Positions 43,915 through 53,938 of a DNA stretch of 64,000 nucleotides are shown here, piece by piece; position 1 is the first letter of the stretch, and every line of letters starts with the position of its first letter. The notes below the pieces were generated by a model. The model had not been told where the DNA came from. It did no database searches and worked only from the letters and a program-made list of their open reading frames with translations. The stretch spans positions 76,524,985-76,588,984 of the forward strand of contig CM042151.1 of the NCBI GenBank assembly GCA_023376005.1. The letters run 5' to 3'. Source of the DNA: Doryteuthis pealeii. Lineage: Eukaryota > Mollusca > Cephalopoda > Myopsida > Loliginidae. The translations under genes were made by a program, and so were the position numbers.

Positions 43915-44946
43915 TGTTGTATATGCAAAAGTCGAAATCTCCCGATTCACTAATACAAACTACATACACTCATCAACGGGACGGATAAAGTCGGAAGTGC
44001 CCTCGGTCGTTACCTAAAACGGAATGACCATTTTAACATATATCTGCGCATGGGCTCCAAATCAGAGTTCCGGCTTGATAGTCAATTCCCAAAATTAAAT
44101 AAAAATAAAAAATTGGTAAATAAAATTCGAATATCATCCAATGAAAGCGATTCCCGGGTAAAGTGAAAACAACTCCAAGTGATCCAACTTGGGACCGCCG
44201 ATCTCTATAAAACGAACAGCTTTGAAGGGCACCGACAGTCAGAGCTGAAGGCACCATCACGAACGCAGGCACGACGAGCGCTACCTCACAGAAGGACACA
44301 TCAAAGAGCGGCGGGTCACACCCCCAACTCACCCAACCTGACCTCACCAGGCAGTCAAATCAACAAGTCAACTACATCATTCGTTGATACAAAAAGCGCT
44401 ACTACCAGTACACAATATTCTGCCTAGAACAAGACTTCAAAATAACCGAAACTACAAGATTCTGTCTACAACAGCTAACGACTCTAAAATACAAGACTCG
44501 ACTCACCTACCAACACCCATCACTACTCACTGACTTTTATTCAAGACACAGTGCCTACCACTACACACACAATATTCTGCCTACGACAACAACAACAGAC
44601 ATACCGACTGATACAAACCCCATTCGGGTTACCACAAATGAACAAACTTATCTACCTCCCAACCCCCAATTCTCTACGATCATCAACTTAAGGGGCGAAC
44701 TTCAGTCCGCGCCTACCTCCACATACACAATATTCTGCCTACGTCACCACCCCAATACCACAGTCAAGCCGGACATTTTACGGACTCGATATCCACCCAT
44801 AACTATAACCAAATTTATCCTGTAATTCTCTTTCTATCCTTTCCCTGTACGTCATGTTGTTTTTCGTAATACAATTTTAAAACTCAAAATCTGTGTTTGT
44901 TTTTTCCTTGCCACCATACGCTTGCATGCAAATACGGTTTATAACA
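43915..44946 (+). repeat. 3' LTR of the nested element
   Basis: Starts tgttgtatatgc and has tataaaa at 44206-44212. Its 3' third differs from the 5' LTR ('gactcgatatccacccata' against 'gaacttaatattcaacaga'). It ends ggtttataaca before the CTGG duplication. Confidence 0.85.
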
Positions 44947-45473
44947 CTGGTGACTATGTACTCGTAAAACAACCAAAGAGAAACAAATGGTCAACACAAT
45001 ATGAACCAACATTCTATATTGTAACTGAAACTAAAGGATCACAAATTAGAGCTAGGCGAATATATGATGAAAGGGAGATAACCCTGGATATTAGTCACTT
45101 TAAACTTGCAAACCAACTAGTGAATGAAAGACTAGGTACTGACACAGATAATAGCACTGAGAAAACGGAAATACAGGAAACAAAGAATAATGTAGACAAT
45201 TATAGTGATTACGAGGAAATATGCACTAACTACACACCAACACCAGAAGCAACCACAATAACTGAGGGCACACCACAAAAATCAGATGAACCAGGCACAG
45301 ATGAAGATGAAACAGCAATTGCAATAACAGATGAAAATGAAACTACAAACGAAGAAAGAACAAATAGACCCAGAAGAAAAAAAGATACACCAAAGACACT
45401 TAAAAGACTACATATTATGAACATTCATTATAGGGGGAACTCAAATCTCTTGAAGTTGAGAGAAATGTTGTAA
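44947..45473 (+). pseudogene. Gypsy integrase C-terminal tail
   Basis: Continues the gypsy integrase after the insertion: GDYVLVKQPKRNKWSTQYEP, TFYIVTETKGSQIRARR and FKLANQLVNERL, an SH3-like integrase C-terminal fold. An acidic, Thr-rich extension and RPRRKKDTP follow. The stop lies in the 3' LTR. Repeated at 53175-53640. Confidence 0.8.
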
Positions 45474-45659
45474 CCTGATAAATAAAGGATTCATTTCTGG
45501 ACATGCGCACTCATACATAGACTGACGGGCGCCAATCTTTGAAATAAAAATTCAGTTCTTATCCTGTTACCAGAGTGTGTTGACTTGTTTTTATTCTCGC
45601 TTAAAGAACTCACAGTTACCCTTTTTATAAACTGGGATATAAAAAGTCAAACTTTAATA
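45455..45659 (+). repeat. Gypsy 3' LTR
   Basis: Matches 36507-36713. A purine tract (agggggaac) lies about 15 bases upstream. The next 60 bases resemble the 'cgctggctttaaaaaaggg' repeat found at 62910, so the copia element beside it sits in older repeat DNA. Confidence 0.78.
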
Positions 45660-45721
45660 GTCACCAATTTAAGGTTAAGAAGTAGCTATGTGCTAATTAT
45701 CGCTGGCTCTAAAAAAGGGTG

Positions 45722-46029
45722 TGTTGTGAATTTATAAACTTAATCTCACATAAAAAGAGACATGCCTTTTTTTGTCTTTGGCAAGCGCAGTTATTCCTTG
45801 AGACATATTCCAATTGAGATACCTTCCATTAGATTAACGAGGTAACACATTAGGACTGCTTTTCATAACACGAGGTGTTTTATTTATTTAAAAATAATGA
45901 CTGAAAACAAAAGGTCAAAGGGCAAGTAACTCACTCGTACAATCAATGGATTAGGGCAGATAACTTTTGACCCTATTATTATTAGAGTCTGTTAGTGTTA
46001 ATTAGTACTGACTAAAGTGAATTTCAACA
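45722..46029 (-). repeat. Copia 3' LTR, copy 1
   Basis: 308 bp with TGTTG...CAACA ends, bordered by the purine tract on its inner side. Copy 2 at 53939-54241 differs by a few small indels. Confidence 0.8.
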
Positions 46030-46046
46030 CTCCTCCTCACTTGCAG

Positions 46047-47520
46047 TCAGGCTTGTTCTATAATTTCTCTAACACCAAACAGTTCTCTGAGCTTCACAAA
46101 TTGTGAGCTCACAAGTCCTTTTGTCAGCATATCAGCAACCATGTCCTTGCTTTGACAATATTCAAGTTGAATAGCTTTCCTTTTAACTTGTTCACGGATA
46201 TAGTAGAACTTAATATCTATATGTTTTGCCCGTCCATGATATTGTGGATTTTTCACCATGCATATTGTAGATTGGTTATCCTCATAAATGAGTGTTGGTC
46301 CAACTGAGGCTTCATTGAGGTCACTTTGAAGACGTTGCATCCATACAGCTTCCTGTGCTGCACTTGCCAATGCCATGTATTCTGCTTCAGCTGTAGATAA
46401 TGCCACACAAGATTGCTTTTTGCTTCTCCAACTGACAGCAGCTCCACTTAATTTAAACAGGTAGCCTGAAGTTGACCTGCGGTCATCCAAATCTCCAGCC
46501 CAGTCTGCATCGGAATATACGACGAAATCAGTCACCTCCTCCTTGTCATACAGCAACCCATAGTTCCGTTTACCATTAAGATAGCGCATGGTGTGCTTAA
46601 TGGACTTCCAGTGTTCCATAGTTGGCTTGGAACAAAATCTGGCAACATTACTGACAGCATAAGCAATATCAGGTTGTGTTCTTGTCGAAAGATATAGGAG
46701 ACTTCCAATTGCCAACTGATACAATTCTTGATTGAATAGCTTGCTGTCCTCAGTGGCTTTGGTTAGCTTTGCACCAGTATCAATTAGAGTCGCTGTAGGT
46801 TTTGAGTTTTCCATTTTAATTTTTTTCAAAACTTCTGCAGTATATGCTGGTTGACCGATCCAGATTTTTCCTGACCCTGGATAAACAATTTTCACACCCA
46901 AGAAGTAGTGAAGTTTTCCCATGTCCTTGATGTCAAAACACTCTGAGATTCTTTTGATGAATTCTTGGATTTATGTCGAAGACTTGCTCGCTAGATATCA
47001 TCAACATAAACAGCTGCTATGAAGACATCTCCTCCTGAAGTTAGTGTGTAGATACAAGGATCATTTTCTAACTGTTTGAAATGCATCTTCTTTAGCTGTC
47101 TGTTAAGGGTTTCATTCCAACATCTTGGCGACTGTTTCAAACCATATAGGATTCGATTCAGTTTACAGACAAGATGCTCTTTGCCTTTGACTTCAAAACC
47201 TTCCGGCTGTTTCATGTAGATGTCTTCATTTAACTCACTATTCAAAAATGCAGTGGTTATATCCAACTGGTGTAGCTTGAGATCATGTTTTGCTGCCAAT
47301 GCAATAACAGTTCGCACTGATTCGAACCTTACAACTGGAAAAAGGTCTCATCGTAGTCAACTCCATGCTTTTGGAGAAATCCTGAGCTACGAGTCGAGCT
47401 TGTGCTGTTTCATGTCTCCATCACCATCATATTTTCTTTTGAACACCCACTTACTTCCAATTGCTTTCCGTCCACTGGGTAGTTCAGCAAGATCCCATAC
47501 TTTTTTAGTATTTAGTGAAT
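46047..47520 (-). pseudogene. Copia pol, RT and RNase H, copy 1
   Basis: RT motifs LKLHQLDITTAFLNSELNED, RILYGLKQSPRCWNE and AAVYVDDI, then, after a stop and frame change at 46923-46995, MGKLHYFLGVKI. The RNase H/Ty1-specific part follows: YSDADWAGDLDDRRSTSGY, WRSKKQSCVALSTAEAEYMA, YEDNQSTICM and RAKHIDIKFYYIREQV. The same stop and frameshift occur in copy 2. Additional one-base deletions occur at 47330-47520. Confidence 0.9.
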
Positions 47521-47523
47521 TTT

Positions 47524-49164
47524 CCACTTGCTCGCACGGACGCAACTGTCCCTGTCGTCAACCATACACTACACTCGGAACACATCAAGCAGCGGATGAT
47601 AACAAACCATCCATAAGCATCAGGGCCGCTCTCCCCATAAATCATCCTAATCAGCTTCAAACGACATTTTTCTGCATACCAAGCGAAAGGGACCAACATC
47701 AAAGCTATCGGTGGACCAAGCCAAATTTCCTTCCACCACAGAGAAATACATAAATTATCTCAATTTACAACATCTAAAACTAACCCAAAATATTTTACCC
47801 TACAAACATCCACATCGTTCCTATCACGTGACAACTCACGCAGCAACAACAACTTATATGACCCCACCTGTCTATGGGGAAAACAGATCAACAAATCACA
47901 ACACATACCAACAGCCTGAAAAGAAGAAAGCCTGTGACTATAGAATTAAAGATAAGACAACATTTCCACACACGCTTGAAAATAACTTTATTTTCACATG
48001 ATTCTCAAAACACACTTACACATACATACCAAACCCATTGTGAATCGTATAATTTCTGAGGGAGTCTGTTGTATATGCAAAGTCGAAATCTCCGATTCAC
48101 TAATACAACTACATACACTCATCAACGGGACGGATAAAGTCGGAAGTGCCCTCGGTCGTTACCTAAACGGGAATGACCATTTTAAACATATATCTGCGCA
48201 TGGCTCCAAATCAGAAGTTCGGCTTGATAGTCATTTCCAAAATTAAAATAAAAATAAAAAATTGGTAATAAAAATTCGAATATCATCCAATGAAAGCGAT
48301 TCCGGGTAAAGTGAAAACAACTCAAGTGATCCAACTTGGGACCGCGATCTCTATAAAACGAACAGCTTTGAAGGCACCGACGTCAGAGCTGAAGGCACCA
48401 TCACGAACGCAGGCACGACGAGCGCTACTCACAAGAAGGACACATCAAAGAGCGGCGGGTCACACCCAAACTCACCACTGAACCTCACCAGGCAGTCAAA
48501 TCAACAAGTCAACTAACATCATTCGTTGATACAAAAAGCGCTACTACCAGTACACATATTCTGCTAGAACAAGACTTCAAATAACCGAAACTACAAGATT
48601 CTGTCTACAACAGCTAACGACTCTAAATCAAGACTCGACTCACCTACAACACCATCACTACTCACTGACTTTATTCAAGACACAGTGCCTACCACTACAC
48701 ACACATATTTCTGCCTACGACAACAACAAACAGACATACGGACTGATACAAACCCCATTCGGGTTTACCACAATGACAAACTTATCTACCTCCAACCCCC
48801 AATTCTCTACGATCATCAACTTAAGGGGCGAACTTCAGTCCGCGCCTACTCCACTACACAATATTCTGCCTACGTCACCACCCAATACCACAGTCAAGCG
48901 GACATTTTACGGACTCGATATCCACCCATAACTATAACCAAATTTATCCTGTAATTCTCTTTCTATCCTTTCCTGTACGTCATGTTGTTTTTCGTAATAC
49001 AATTTAAAACTCAAAATCTGTGTTTTGTTTTTTCCTTGCACCAATCGCTTGCATGCAAATACGGTTTATAACAACTGGTGATATGTACTCGTAAAACAAC
49101 CAAAGAGAAACAATGGTCACACAAAAATATGAACCAACATTCTATATTGTAAACGAACTTAAAG
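47524..49164 (+). mobile_element. Partial copy of the modular LTR element plus gypsy tail
   Basis: It follows 43365-45030 in order: the CSHGRNCPC region, the internal 3' end, an LTR at 48067-49073, then about 90 bases of gypsy integrase tail. Compared with that copy it has many single-base deletions and few substitutions. It jumps at 49165 back into LTR sequence. Confidence 0.82.
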
Positions 49165-52100
49165 ATCAAAGAGCAGGCGGGTCCAACACCCACCTACCAA
49201 CCTGAAAACTCAACAGGCAGTCCAATAAACAAGTCAACTAATCATTCGTTGATACAAAAAGCGCTACTACCAGTACACTAATATTCTGCCTAGAACAAGA
49301 CTTCAAAATAAACCGAAACTACAAGAATTCTGTCTACAACAGCTAACGAACTTAAAATACAAAGACTCGACTCACCTACCACACCATCACTACTCATGAC
49401 TTTTATTCAAGACACAGTGCCTACCACTACACAACAAATATTCTGCCCTACGACACAACAACAACAACAGACATACGACTGATACAAACCCATTCGTGCT
49501 ACCCAAAGTGAGTAAACTTATCTACCTCCAACCCAATTCTCTACGATCATCAACTTAAGGGGCGAACTTCAGTCCGCGCTACCTCCACATACACAATACC
49601 ATCTGCCTACCATACACACCCATACCACAATCAAGCTGGACATTTTAACGAACTTAATATTCAACAGAAATATAAAAAATTGTGCGATACCATCTGACAT
49701 TTACGGACTTGCTATTCACTATAAACATTCATATTTCAACCTGTTGCTCTCTTAGAATGATATTTCACTTTTCGTTGTTTTTTTTTTTTCATAATTTTTT
49801 CAAATACAATTTTGAATTTATATCTTGTTTGTTTTTTTTGCAATACGCTTGCTATATGCCTGTTTAAAATTGTGTCGAAGCGTACGGCAGGGGAAATGGA
49901 TAACTCAAGTGACACACGTGCCGCATTATTCGCGAATGCATAGGAAAGCATAATAACTACGAAGTGCTGCTTTGTACTAATCCTGTTTACAACATCTGGT
50001 GTCAGAAGCGTACGCAGGGAAATGGATATACTCAGCACACACGTGCCGCATTTATTCGAACTCATAGGAAGCTAAAATATACTACAGTTAAGTGCAGCCG
50101 TACGTCCCCGACGAGGCGACGATTGCTGAGACGCAAATGGAGATCGATGATATGGTAGCTGCTCTTAGCAATGGCGCCCACAACAACACCAAATCCGAAC
50201 ACATACAATACACATCTGGTGTCAGAAGCGTGCGATCGAGGAAATGGATTATACAGATCTTCCCCGAAAGGAATTATTCGATTTTTTGCAGAACGAAAAG
50301 TAGAACTATTTGTCCTAAATATAGTCCAATCCGCCTGACCAGGCGACAATTACCAAATTGCAAGATGATTTAATATCATGGCAACCGCACTTGGATTTGT
50401 AAAACCTGACGGCCCAACGTGCACAACATTGCACATAGCACAGCGAGGCCAGCAGACGAGTCATCAAGCAACCAGCGCAGAGGCCACAACACAGTATACA
50501 AGTCTCCACGAAAGAAACTATTCGATCTTCGAGAAACGGAAAAAGAGTTTCTGCGTCTAAAATATAGCCCAACCGACCTGACAAGGCAACAATAACCAAA
50601 CTACAAGAGGATTTAAACAACATGTTAGCCGCCATGAAAGTTGTAAAACTACCGAACAACCCTGTACGAGATTGCGCACAACACAGTGCCGACAACAAAG
50701 GGTGCAACTTCAACCAGTTCAGCGAGCAAAACAGCCGACTCTGAGGATATCAAACCTAGAAACACAATTGCAGCACAACACTGCAGAGGATTTAAACAAC
50801 GTGTCAGCCGCCTTAAAGTTGTAAAACCTATCGAACCAACTCTGTACGAGATTGCGCACAAGAAAGCGCCAAACAATAAACGATGCAACACAAGCACAGT
50901 GATCAAACAGCCGCCTTGAATGATGTAAAACTTCACAAAACACTTCAAGTGACTCGACCATGAACCACCACCCCGGGTAAAAAACAACATCATCCACACC
51001 TCAGCTCCCACTAGTTCACGACAACAACAAAAGTAAAACCACGACCCTACTAATAGTCACAACAATACAATGCACATAACACAACAATGGTATCAACCAC
51101 AAGCACGGTGATCAAAACAGCCGACCCGGAGGAGGTAAAACCACAAAAAACAGCTTCAAGTGATTCGCTATAACCAATACCCTGGTAGAAACATCGTCCA
51201 CATCTCACCTCCACTAGTCGACGACAGCACTACAACTAAAGTAAATGACTCCTACTACTACTGGCAACAGTACAGGCAGTATCCCCCCCGTACTAAAAAC
51301 TGCCACAAGTAACAACCACAGACTCCACGACCAGCACAGTGATTGAAACTGCCGTGAAACTCACAAAACAGTTCCAAATGAATCGACCTCCACCAAAACC
51401 TTGGTGGAAACATCATCTTCACACCTCACCCCCACTAGTCGATGACGGCACTAACAACTAAAGTAATGACCCCTACTAGTACTACTACCGACGACAATAT
51501 GAGAACGGTATATCCCGTACTAACGATTGCCACAAATCAGCACCACACATCAACACGAACATAAGCACGTTAAGAACCCGCTAAAAGAAAAAATTACAAC
51601 TTGGATCCCACTTGCTCGCACGGACGCAACTGTCCTGTCGTCAACCACTACTCACTCGGACACACATCACAGCAGCGGATGATAAAACCATCCATAAGCA
51701 TCAGGGCCGCTCTCCCCATAAATACATCCTAATCAGCTTCAAACGACATTTTTCTGCCATACCAAGCGAAAGGGACCACACAATCAAAGCTATCGGTGGA
51801 CCAAGCCAAATTTCTCTCCACCACAGAGAAATACATAAATTATCTCACAATTTACAACATCTAAAACTAACCAAAATATTTTACCCTACAAACAACATCC
51901 ACATCGTTCCTATCACGTGACACTCACAGCAACAAACAACTTATATCACCCCCACCTGTCTATGGGGAAAACAGATCAACAATAACAACACATACCAACA
52001 GCCTGAAAACAGAAAGCCTGTGACTATAGAATTAAAGATAAGACAACATTTCCACACACGCTTGAAATAACTTTATTTTCACATGATTCCTCAAAACACA

Positions 52101-53174
52101 CTTACACATACATACCCAACCCATTGTGAATCGTATCAATTTCTGAGGGAGCTCTGTTGTATATGCAAAGTCGAAATCTCCCGATTCACTAATACAAACT
52201 ACATACACTCGTCAACGGACGGATAAAGTCGGAAGTGCCTCGGTCGCTACCTAAAACGGAATGACCATTTTAACATATATCTGCGCATGGGCTCCAATCA
52301 GAGTTCCGGCTTGATAGTCAATTCCCAAAATTAAATAAAAATAAAAAATTGGTAAATAAAATTCGAATATCATCCAATGAAAGCGATTCCGCGGGTAAAG
52401 TGAAAACAACTCCAAGTGATCCAACTTTGGGACCGGCCGATCTCTATAAAACGAACAGCTTTGAAGGGCACCGACAGTCAGAGCTGAAGGCACCATCACG
52501 AACGCAGGCACGACGAGCGCTACCTCACAGAAGGACACATCAAAGAGCGGCGGGTCACACCCAACTCACCCAACCTGACCTCACACCAGGCAGTCAAATC
52601 AACAAGTCAACTACATCATTCGTTGATACAAAAGCGCTACTACCAGTACACAATATTCTGCCTAGAACAAGACTTCAAAATAACCGAAACTACAAGATTC
52701 TGTCTACAACAGCTAACGACTCTAAAATACAAGACTTGACTCACCTACCAACACCCATCACTACTCACTGACTTTTATTCAAGACACAGTGCTACACTAC
52801 ACACACAATATTCTGCCTACGACAACAACAACAGACATACCGACTGATACAAACCCATTCGGTTACACAAATGAACAAACTTATCTACCTCCAACCCCCA
52901 ATTCTCTACGATCATCAACTTAAGGGGCGAACTTCAGTCGCGCGCCTACCTCCACATACACAATATTCTGCCTACGTCACACCCCAATACACAGTCAAGC
53001 CGGACATTTTACGGACTCGATATCCACCATACTATAACCAAATTATCCTGTAATTCTCTTTCTATCCTTTCCCTGTACGTCATGTTGTTTTTCGTAATAC
53101 AATTTTAAAACTCAAAATCTGTGTTTGTTTTTTCCTTGCCACCATACGCTTGCATGCAAATACGGTTTATAACA
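49165..53174 (+). mobile_element. Second near-complete copy of the modular LTR element
   Basis: 49165-49870 is the 3' two-thirds of the 5'-type LTR. 49871-52154 is internal DNA, with the first ~120 internal bases present twice (near 49875 and 49995). 52155-53174 is the 3'-type LTR. The ORF that is intact at 41757 is broken here by numerous one-base indels. Spacing to the first copy is about 8.2 kb. Confidence 0.82.
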
Positions 53175-53876
53175 CTGGTGACTATGTACTCGTAAAACAA
53201 CCAAGAGAAACAAATGGTCACACAATATGAACCAACATTCTATATTGTAACTGAAACTAAAGGATCACAAATTAGAGCTAGGCGAATATATGATGAAAGG
53301 GAGATAACCCTGGATATTAGTCACTTTAAACTTGCAAACCAACTAGTGAATGAAAGACTAGGTATTGACACAGATAATAGCACTGAGAAAACGGAAATAC
53401 AGGAAACAAAGAATAATGTAGACAATTATAGTGATTACGAGGAAATATGCACTAACTACACACCAACACCAGAAGCAACCACAATAACTGAGGGCAACAA
53501 AAAATCAGATGAACCAGGCACAGATGAAGATGAAACAGCAATTGCAATAACAGACGAAATGAAACTACAAACGAAGAAAACAAATAGACCCAGAAGAAAA
53601 AAAAGATGCACCAAAGACACTTAAAAGACTACATATTATGAACATTCATTATGGGGGAACTCAAATCTTTGAAGTTGAGAGAAATGTTGTAACTGATAAA
53701 TAAAGGATTCATTTCTGGACATGCGCACTCATACATAGACTGACGGGCGCCAATCTTTGAAATAAAAATTCAGTTCTTATCCTGTTACCAGAGTGTGTTG
53801 ACTTGTTTTTTATTCTCGCTTAAAGAACTCACAGTTACCTTTTTAAAAACTAGGATATAAAAGTCAAACTTTGATA
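53175..53876 (+). pseudogene. Gypsy integrase tail and LTR, second copy
   Basis: It repeats 44947-45659, including the TFYIVTETKGSQIRARR segment and the LTR at 53674-53876. A few single-base deletions break the acidic extension. Confidence 0.82.
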
Positions 53877-53938
53877 GTCACCAATTTAAGGTTAAGAAGT
53901 AGCTATGTGCTAATTATCGCTGGCTCTAAAAAAGGGTG

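Larger units (their letters stand above)
40618..44946 (+). mobile_element. Nested LTR element with an unrecognised modular ORF
   Basis: Two long terminal repeats (1110 and 1032 bp, TG...CA) flank 2.2 kb of internal DNA. It is bounded by a 4-bp duplication CTGG (40614-40617 and 44947-44950). Removing the element rejoins the gypsy codons for IPGDYVLV exactly, proving insertion. The primer-binding site at 41730-41743, tggtgtcagaagcg, resembles a tRNA-Leu 3' end. No protease, RT, RNase H or integrase is present, so it must depend on another element's enzymes. Confidence 0.88.
36507..45659 (+). mobile_element. Ty3/gypsy LTR retrotransposon, decayed, with nested element
   Basis: Matching terminal repeats lie at 36507-36713 and 45455-45659. 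Both contain 'tgttgtaacctgataaataa' and 'gactgacgggcgccaatctt', with a gggga purine tract just before the 3' copy. gag, protease, RT, RNase H and integrase follow in the Ty3/gypsy order. The element is inactivated by a gag frameshift, TGA at 38660, TAA at 39954 and further frameshifts. It is split at 40618 by another LTR element. Confidence 0.88.
45722..47523 (-). mobile_element. Ty1/copia retrotransposon 3' part, copy 1
   Basis: The LTR (45722-46029) is followed on the minus strand by a polypurine tract (gtgaggaggag), then RNase H and RT coding. Homology to copy 2 stops at about 47523, where sequence of the modular LTR element begins abruptly. Integrase, gag and the 5' LTR are missing. Confidence 0.85.

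Noticed and set aside
40736..44347. Minus-strand 104-codon frames repeated in both LTRs
   Set aside because: Identical because LTR sequences are duplicated; no domain, and they run against the promoter.
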